Source: JBEKYH01 sp049511115 (lineage in GTDB: Bacteria; Planctomycetota; Phycisphaerae; Tepidisphaerales; Tepidisphaeraceae). Taken from it: a DNA stretch of 9,926 nucleotides. The DNA lies in NCBI GenBank assembly GCA_049511115.1, contig JBEKYH010000152.1, forward strand, positions 1-9,926, read 5' to 3'. Below are positions 6,111-9,926 of this stretch, piece after piece; within the stretch, counting starts at the first letter, position 1; each line of letters starts with the position of its first letter. The notes under the pieces are model-generated. The model searched no databases, was not told the origin of the DNA, and saw only the letters and a list, made by a program, of their open reading frames with translations. Made by a program: the position numbers and the translations under genes.

Positions 6111-6328
6111 TTCAACCGCCAAGGCCGCCAAGAACGCCAAGAAAATGAAGAGAAGAGATTCACCACAGAGGACGCAGCCGACCCAGAGGAAAGACAAATC
6201 AAATTTAATTGGAATTCTGGTTTCCCTCTGTGTCCTCTGTGTCCTCTAGCGAGGCGCAGCCGAGCGGGTGGTGAGGCTGCTTTTTTTGGTTTTGGATTCT
6301 TGGCGTTCTTGGCGTCTTGGCGGTTCAA
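6111..6328. repeat. Nested composite inverted repeat (R3): CGCCAAGA outer arms around an ACAGAGG inner element
   Basis: Outer arms: 6111-6145 reads as reiterated CGCCAAG words (CCGCCAAG, GCCGCCAAG, AACGCCAAG), and 6297-6328 is its near-perfect reverse complement. Inner arms: 6161-6193 contains CACAGAGGACGCAG and CCCAGAGGAAAG, and 6221-6248 is the mirrored form (CCCTCTGTGTCCTCTGTG, then TCCTCTAG). The centre (6195-6216) is AT-rich with TTAATTGGAATTC. Between the inner and outer right arms lies a GC-rich tail with a terminator-like hairpin and T-run. Open frames across this region are repeat translations and not genes. The right outer arm ends 12 bp before the queA ATG. Confidence 0.88.
6256..6287 (+). 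terminator. Rho-independent terminator-like hairpin inside R3
   Basis: GCAGCC (6256-6261) pairs perfectly with GGCTGC (6275-6280) around a 13-base loop and is followed at once by seven T. The geometry is that of an intrinsic terminator on the plus strand, but no plus-strand gene lies upstream; the neighbour to the left is transcribed the other way. It may terminate a transcript initiated within the repeat, insulate queA, or be the functional tail of the repeat element. Confidence 0.55.
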
Positions 6329-6340
6329 TTGCATTTTTCT

Positions 6341-7387
6341 ATGCTCACCGATGAACTTGATTTTCACCTTCCGCCCGAGTTGATCGCCCAGACCCCGGCT
6401 CCCGAACGCGCGGCTTCGCGCCTGCTCCATTACCGCAAAGAAGACGCTTCGATTTCGCACCGGCGGTTTTCGGATCTGCCGGGACTTTTACGCCGGGGCG
6501 ATTTGCTGGTGTTCAATGACACGAAGGTATTGCCCGCGCGGTTCATGCTGCGCAAGGAGAGCGGAGGTGCGATTGAGGGACTATTCCTGAGCCAGCAATC
6601 GCCGGGACGATGGCGCGTGATGCTCAAAGGCCTGGAAGGACATCGCGGAACGCTTCGGTTCGAAGCGGAGCAATCGGCCGAGCCATTGCTTGCGACCTGT
6701 GCGGCGGCACATGGCGGCGGTTTGTATGACCTGGACATTGAGACGACAGAATCGGCGCTGACGATCCTCGATCGCGTCGGGCGGATGCCGTTGCCACCCT
6801 ACATCAAGCGCGACAAAGGCCACGATGCGCGAGACGAATCGGATCGCCAGAGATATCAGACGGTCTACGCGAGCCAGCCCGGATCGGTTGCCGCGCCGAC
6901 GGCCGGGTTGCACTTTACGCCGGCGGTGCTGAAAAACCTCGCCGCCAACGATATCGACCGGACGTTTGTGACCCTGCACGTTGGGCTGGGGACATTTAAG
7001 CCGGTGACAGTTGATCGCCTGGCTGAGCATCAGATGCACGCCGAGTTTTATCGAATCGACGAAACCGCGGCACGCGCGCTGAATCTGGCCCAAACAGAAG
7101 GCCGTCGCATCATCGCCGTCGGCACGACTTCGGCACGTGTCCTGGAGAGCCACCCGGCCGGCGAACGATGGCGGGCCACCGAGAGCGAAACCTCGATTTT
7201 CATCTACCCCCCCTACCAATGGCGGCACGTGAACGCCTTGATTACCAACTTTCATCTTCCGCGCAGCACGCTGATCGCCCTTGTGGCGGCAATGATGGGA
7301 TTAGAAGAACAGCGGCGCGTGTATGCCGAGGCGATTAAAAGCGGATATCGGTTTTTCAGTTACGGCGACGCGATGTTCATCGACTGA
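6341..7387 (+). CDS. queA: S-adenosylmethionine:tRNA ribosyltransferase-isomerase
   Basis: QueA transfers the ribosyl moiety of SAM to 7-aminomethyl-7-deazaguanine at tRNA position 34, giving epoxyqueuosine. The 348-aa product is full length for the family (E. coli 356). Conserved blocks in order: LIAQTPAPERAASRLL (14-29), GDLLVFNDTKVLPARF (53-68), VGRMPLPPYIKR (146-157), RYQTVYASQPGSVAAPTAGLHFT (171-193), LHVGLGTFKPV (212-222), MHAEFYRI (232-239), IIAVGTTSARVLES (257-270) and LITNFHLPRSTLIALVAAMMG (300-320). The ATG at 6341 matches the family start (MLTDELDFHLP). A TTG at 6317 would put eight extra residues inside a repeat arm. No Shine-Dalgarno is visible before the ATG, whose upstream sequence is the R3 outer arm. 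The 3' end overlaps nnrE convergently by 28 bp. No tgt or other queuosine gene is nearby. Confidence 0.97.
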   Translation: MLTDELDFHLPPELIAQTPAPERAASRLLHYRKEDASISHRRFSDLPGLLRRGDLLVFNDTKVLPARFMLRKESGGAIEGLFLSQQSPGRWRVMLKGLEGHRGTLRFEAEQSAEPLLATCAAAHGGGLYDLDIETTESALTILDRVGRMPLPPYIKRDKGHDARDESDRQRYQTVYASQPGSVAAPTAGLHFTPAVLKNLAANDIDRTFVTLHVGLGTFKPVTVDRLAEHQMHAEFYRIDETAARALNLAQTEGRRIIAVGTTSARVLESHPAGERWRATESETSIFIYPPYQWRHVNALITNFHLPRSTLIALVAAMMGLEEQRRVYAEAIKSGYRFFSYGDAMFID

Positions 7388-8022
7388 ACCAATTCGCGCG
7401 GGCATCCAATGTTGCCGACGGTCACTTGTCCGAGATATTTCGCCGCGGCAGGGTTGCCGAACCCGATTTTTTCCGCGACGAAGGTGATCGTTTTCGTCGC
7501 AGCGACACACGCACCCAGCGGCTGGCCGCTGTCGCAATCCAGTCCGCTGGGTATGTCGATGGCCAAAATGGGAACGCCGGATGAATTAATATCGCGAGCG
7601 ATCTGAGGAAACGGATCGCGCGGCGCTTGGGTCAGGCCGGTGCCAAAGATGGCGTCGATGATGAGTGCCGGCGTCGAGGTTTTTGAAATCGCCGAATCAT
7701 TCGATGTCGGAAGCTTCATCGCCTGCACAATCCGCCAATTGGCAAGGGCTTCGTTCTGATATTTGGCCGGATCAGTGGTGAGGACAATGCGAACCTCAAC
7801 CTCATGGTTATGCAAATGCCGCGCGACCGCCAGCCCATCGCCGCCATTATTCCCGCCGCCGCAAAAAATGAGGACCGGTCCACGATTTTGGCCGAGCATA
7901 TCGAGGGCCATATCCGCCGCCGCGCGGGCCGCATTCTCCATGAGTACGACGCCAGGGATATGAAACTCCTCGACAGAACGCCGGTCAATCTCGCGCACTT
8001 GCGCTCGGGTGAGTCGGATCAT
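7360..8022 (-). CDS. nnrE: NAD(P)H-hydrate epimerase (YjeF N-terminal domain), stand-alone
   Basis: NnrE interconverts the R and S forms of hydrated NAD(P)H so that the S-specific dehydratase NnrD can repair them. The 220-aa product is a single YjeF_N domain. Visible motifs: LTRAQVREIDRR (4-15), IPGVVLMENAARA (22-34), the nucleotide-binding CGGGNNGGDGLAVARHL (54-70), DAIFGTGL (123-130), AIDIPSGLDCDSG (154-166) and LGQVTVGNIGCP (197-208). Many bacteria fuse epimerase and dehydratase in one protein of about 500 aa; here the C-terminal ADP/ATP-dependent dehydratase is absent and no nnrD is seen nearby. The ATG at 8022 has no Shine-Dalgarno but has a perfect TATAAT ending 5 nt upstream, suggesting a leaderless transcript. 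The stop lies within the 3' end of queA on the other strand. Confidence 0.95.
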   Translation of the reverse strand: MIRLTRAQVREIDRRSVEEFHIPGVVLMENAARAAADMALDMLGQNRGPVLIFCGGGNNGGDGLAVARHLHNHEVEVRIVLTTDPAKYQNEALANWRIVQAMKLPTSNDSAISKTSTPALIIDAIFGTGLTQAPRDPFPQIARDINSSGVPILAIDIPSGLDCDSGQPLGACVAATKTITFVAEKIGFGNPAAAKYLGQVTVGNIGCPRELVQSMNIASP

Positions 8023-8027
8023 TCGCG

Positions 8028-8033
8028 ATTATA
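8028..8033 (-). promoter_or_regulatory. Candidate -10 box of nnrE, implying a leaderless mRNA
   Basis: A consensus TATAAT on the minus strand, separated from the nnrE ATG by only CGCGA. Initiation about 6-7 bases past a -10 box would fall on or next to the A of the ATG. No good -35 lies at 16-18 bp spacing; the upstream DNA is the T-run tail of repeat R4. Confidence 0.5.
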
Positions 8034-8037
8034 GGCG

Positions 8038-8184
8038 AAAAAAGACAAGACTCACCGCTCGGTCGCAGTAGCGACCTAGAGGGCACAGAGGACGCGGAGG
8101 AAGATCAAGGAATAGACTCAATTGAATTCCTCCGCATTTTCTTCCTCAGCGCCTCCGTGCCTCAGCGTTCATCCCTCCGCTTTT
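8038..8184 (-). repeat. Composite palindromic element with conserved tail (R4)
   Basis: Read on the minus strand: AAAAGCGGAGGG, then ATGAACGCTGAGG and further octamers, AAAATGCGGAGGAATTCAATT, a short spacer, CTTCCTCCGCGTCCTCTG, CCCTCTAG, the hairpin GGTCGC-TACT-GCGACC (8076-8061), CGAGCGGTGAGTC and a run of six T (8043-8038). Inner arms GCGGAGGAA (8094-8102) and TTCCTCCGC (8127-8135) are perfect complements. Its first 53 bases (8172-8120) match 5012-5064 of R2 with two mismatches, and its tail matches the tail of R3 (6244-6287). It lies in the divergent gap between nnrE and ndk. Confidence 0.85.
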
Positions 8185-8206
8185 CACCGCGCACTTTATT
8201 AAGGGG

Positions 8207-8233
8207 GCGGTGTTCCGCTATAACATGCGGAGG
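8207..8233 (+). promoter_or_regulatory. ndk leader: possible -10 box and strong ribosome binding site
   Basis: A short hairpin GCGG-TGTT-CCGC (8207-8218) is followed by TATAAC (8219-8224), a plausible -10 box, and then GGAGG (8229-8233), eight bases before the ATG at 8242. No convincing -35 is seen. The Shine-Dalgarno is certain; the promoter is tentative, because initiation just after this -10 would leave almost no room for the GGAGG in the transcript. Confidence 0.45.
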
Positions 8234-8241
8234 TTCCTTTA

Positions 8242-8733
8242 ATGGCAAAGGTGGTAAACGACATGGAACGTACGCTGATTATCCTCAAGCCCGACGCAGT
8301 GCAGCGCGGGCTGTGCGGCCGCATTCTGGCGCGGTTTGAAGACAAGGGCCTTCAGATCGTCGGGGCGAAGCTGATGCAAATCCCCAAATCGCTGGCCCAG
8401 ACGCATTACCAGCCGCACCAGGGAAAGCCTTTTTACGAAGGCCTCGTCAGCTTCATGACCAGTTCGCCCGTGATCGTCGTCGCGCTCGAGGGCAAGGAAG
8501 CGGTGGCCGTGGCTCGCAAACTGATGGGCGCCACCTTCGGCGGCAAAGCCGAGCCAGGCTCGATCCGCGGAGATTTCGGCGTATCCAATGCGTTCAATCT
8601 GATTCATGGATCGGATTCCGTCGAGAGCGCCCAGCGCGAATTGGGCCTGTTCTTTAAGTCGGAAGAACTGCTCGATTGGACCCCCGCCAATCGCGGCTGG
8701 GTCTATGATATGAGCAAGGGATCGGCGGAGTAG
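8242..8733 (+). CDS. ndk: Nucleoside diphosphate kinase
   Basis: Ndk balances nucleotide pools by transferring the gamma phosphate of ATP to other (d)NDPs through a phosphohistidine. The 163-aa product carries ERTLIILKPDAVQRG (9-23, with Lys16), GKPFYEGLVSFMTSSPV (61-77), PGSIRGDFG (105-113) and the active-site block NLIHGSDSVESAQRELGLFF (119-138) with the catalytic His122. The loop normally GATNPAEAAPG is GATFGGKAEPG here, a modest variation. Two in-frame ATGs each have a Shine-Dalgarno: GGAGG before 8242 and AGGTGG before 8263. The second gives the usual MERTLI start; the first adds seven residues and has the stronger site. The C-terminus is about 10 residues longer than in typical 140-150 aa enzymes. 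It is convergent with the flippase gene, 17 bp apart. Confidence 0.97.
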   Translation: MAKVVNDMERTLIILKPDAVQRGLCGRILARFEDKGLQIVGAKLMQIPKSLAQTHYQPHQGKPFYEGLVSFMTSSPVIVVALEGKEAVAVARKLMGATFGGKAEPGSIRGDFGVSNAFNLIHGSDSVESAQRELGLFFKSEELLDWTPANRGWVYDMSKGSAE

Positions 8734-8750
8734 CGGCAACGGCGCGGGCG

Positions 8751-9926
8751 TTATCTTTGCGCTGGTTCGCCCAGGGTTTTCCAAACATACCACGGCATCC
8801 ACATCGCGCATCGCCCGATCACCGCGACCAGCGTGCCGTACACGATTCCCGGCAGCCCCAAGCGAAAATAATAGACGAACACAAAGCTCAGCAGCACGTT
8901 GCTCGCACCGGCAACCAGCACGGCGCCAGTAAATGGCCGCACTTTCCCTGTGGCCAGGAGAACCGCTCGGCCGACGGCGCTCGAACCTCCGACGACGGTA
9001 TGGATGAGCACCAGCGGCAGGATGGCCAGCGTGGCGGGCATCGGATCGCCGAGCCACAGACGAAAGATGATTGGAGAGAGCAGCCATGCGGCGAGCGCAG
9101 CCGGCAACAGCAACGACACGCTCAAAAGAGTTCCCTTGATATAATATTGTCGCACAATATGTGTGTTCCCCGCCGCATGGGCCAGCGCCGTTCGCGGCAG
9201 AAGAACCGCTGCCAATCCGCTGACCAATAGCAGCAGCCCCGCGTCGATCTGGATGGCCGGCGCATAAGCGGCGACGGCGCGCGGGTCCAAAAAGCGATTG
9301 ATGAGAATGTTATCCGTCGGAGCGTAGAGAAAATCCGCGGCCTGAGCGAGTGCGACGAGCAGGCCAAAGGAGAGGAGGCGGCGCATCATTTCCGCGCGGA
9401 CAGCCGGCCCGGCGAAAGCCGCGGGACCCATTGCGTCGCGGGCCAGAAGAATCCGAGCCCCCATCAGGAGCACCGCCGAGACTGCCCAGCAGAGAGCGAC
9501 CGATTCAAGCGTGAGGTTGTCGCGCCACATCCGCACGGCGATCAGAGCCATCCAAATCCATTCCGCACCGGCAAGGAGAAGGTTGTCGGTGGCAATTCTC
9601 TGGCGCACCTGAAGCACAGCCCCGGGAGCGTCGGAGACAATACGGAAGACCATTCCCAGCCCCATGAGAAACACGAACGGACCAAAATTCTCGTTCAAAT
9701 GCCCCGACGGCAGGCGATGAAGCACAGGAAAAAAGACGGCATAGGCAAATGCGAGCGTCACGCCGGCGAGCGATGCGACGGCCGCGAGGGCCATGGCACT
9801 GGAATAGACCTCACTCGGTGCTTGGGCAGCTCGTTTCTCCAGAGACAACATTCGCACCATCGCCGGCGCCAACCCCAGCGTCGTGTAATTCAGCAGCCCG
9901 ATGGTCGTGCGAACCAGCGCGAGAAC
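8751..9926 (-). CDS. Wzx-like polysaccharide flippase/MOP-superfamily membrane protein, 5'-truncated by window edge
   Basis: The frame is open to the right edge; the last 391 residues are visible and the start is missing. The visible part is almost wholly hydrophobic, with about ten membrane segments, and begins VLALVRTTIGLLNYTTLGLAPAMVR, which resembles helix 1-2 of O-antigen/teichoic-acid flippases (a GLLxYxxLGLxPAxVR pattern). The central FLYAPTDNILINRFLDPRAVAAYAPA matches the conserved second-half repeat of Wzx/MurJ-type proteins. A later segment is VVGGSSAVGRAVLLATGK, and the C-terminus is FRLGLPGIVYGTLVAVIGR. The expected role is moving undecaprenyl-linked saccharide units across the inner membrane; MATE-type export is a less likely alternative. 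No glycosyltransferase is visible, but a surface-polysaccharide locus may extend to the right. Convergent with ndk. Confidence 0.82.
   Translation of the reverse strand, partial: VLALVRTTIGLLNYTTLGLAPAMVRMLSLEKRAAQAPSEVYSSAMALAAVASLAGVTLAFAYAVFFPVLHRLPSGHLNENFGPFVFLMGLGMVFRIVSDAPGAVLQVRQRIATDNLLLAGAEWIWMALIAVRMWRDNLTLESVALCWAVSAVLLMGARILLARDAMGPAAFAGPAVRAEMMRRLLSFGLLVALAQAADFLYAPTDNILINRFLDPRAVAAYAPAIQIDAGLLLLVSGLAAVLLPRTALAHAAGNTHIVRQYYIKGTLLSVSLLLPAALAAWLLSPIIFRLWLGDPMPATLAILPLVLIHTVVGGSSAVGRAVLLATGKVRPFTGAVLVAGASNVLLSFVFVYYFRLGLPGIVYGTLVAVIGRCAMWMPWYVWKTLGEPAQR

Noticed and set aside
5954..6460. Minus-strand 168-codon frame through R3
   Set aside because: Most of it is translated repeat DNA (Arg/Trp-rich in the repeat words), and it then runs antisense into queA.
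8061..8076. GGTCGC-AGTA-GCGACC hairpin as a tRNA arm
   Set aside because: There is no cloverleaf, T-loop or CCA context; the hairpin belongs to the R4 tail.
8239..9087. Minus-strand 282-codon frame spanning ndk and the flippase 3' end
   Set aside because: It is antisense to ndk and out of frame with the flippase; composition is Arg-rich with no family signature.

Overview
The window looks like a chromosomal housekeeping segment of a fairly GC-rich, uncultured-type bacterium. Several starts lack a Shine-Dalgarno sequence. There is an aberrant UvrC-like protein, a very small conserved-looking protein, and many octamer-based intergenic repeats. From general familiarity this combination suggests Planctomycetota (Phycisphaerae-like), but no rRNA or other phylogenetic marker is present, so the assignment is a low-confidence inference.

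Layout. (1) 1-2744, minus strand, read right to left: purE (purine synthesis), an ACS-type MFS anion/sugar-acid transporter, then an ABC-2 type exporter ATPase that runs off the left edge. An octamer repeat (706-809) lies between transporter and ATPase. (2) 2826-5005, plus strand: a shortened UvrC homologue with a degenerate GIY-YIG domain, four Cys of the UvrC iron-sulfur type and a UVR motif, followed 14 nt later by a complete XerC/XerD-type tyrosine recombinase. (3) 5011-5950: a 34-bp perfect inverted repeat, then a minus-strand pair encoding a proline-rich, possibly membrane-anchored protein and a 72-aa protein of unknown function. (4) 5957-6340: a gene-free region filled by a nested palindromic repeat with a terminator-like tail. 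(5) 6341-8022: queA (tRNA queuosine) and nnrE (NAD(P)HX epimerase), convergent and overlapping by 28 bp. (6) 8038-8184: another repeat element in the nnrE/ndk divergent gap. (7) 8242-9926: ndk (nucleoside diphosphate kinase), convergent with a 5'-truncated Wzx-like flippase that runs off the right edge.

The protein-coding content is mostly core metabolism and repair (PurE, QueA, NnrE, Ndk, Xer) plus three transport or export proteins. I see no phage, CRISPR, toxin-antitoxin or defence locus. The least ordinary parts are the intergenic repeats. They use different 8-9 bp words but share an architecture: octamer arms, an AT-rich centre with an AATT/GAATT core, mirrored arms and, in two copies, a common GC tail ending in a T-run. 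The other unusual items are the UvrC-like protein, which appears to have lost its active-site tyrosines, and the unexplained proline-rich/72-aa gene pair.
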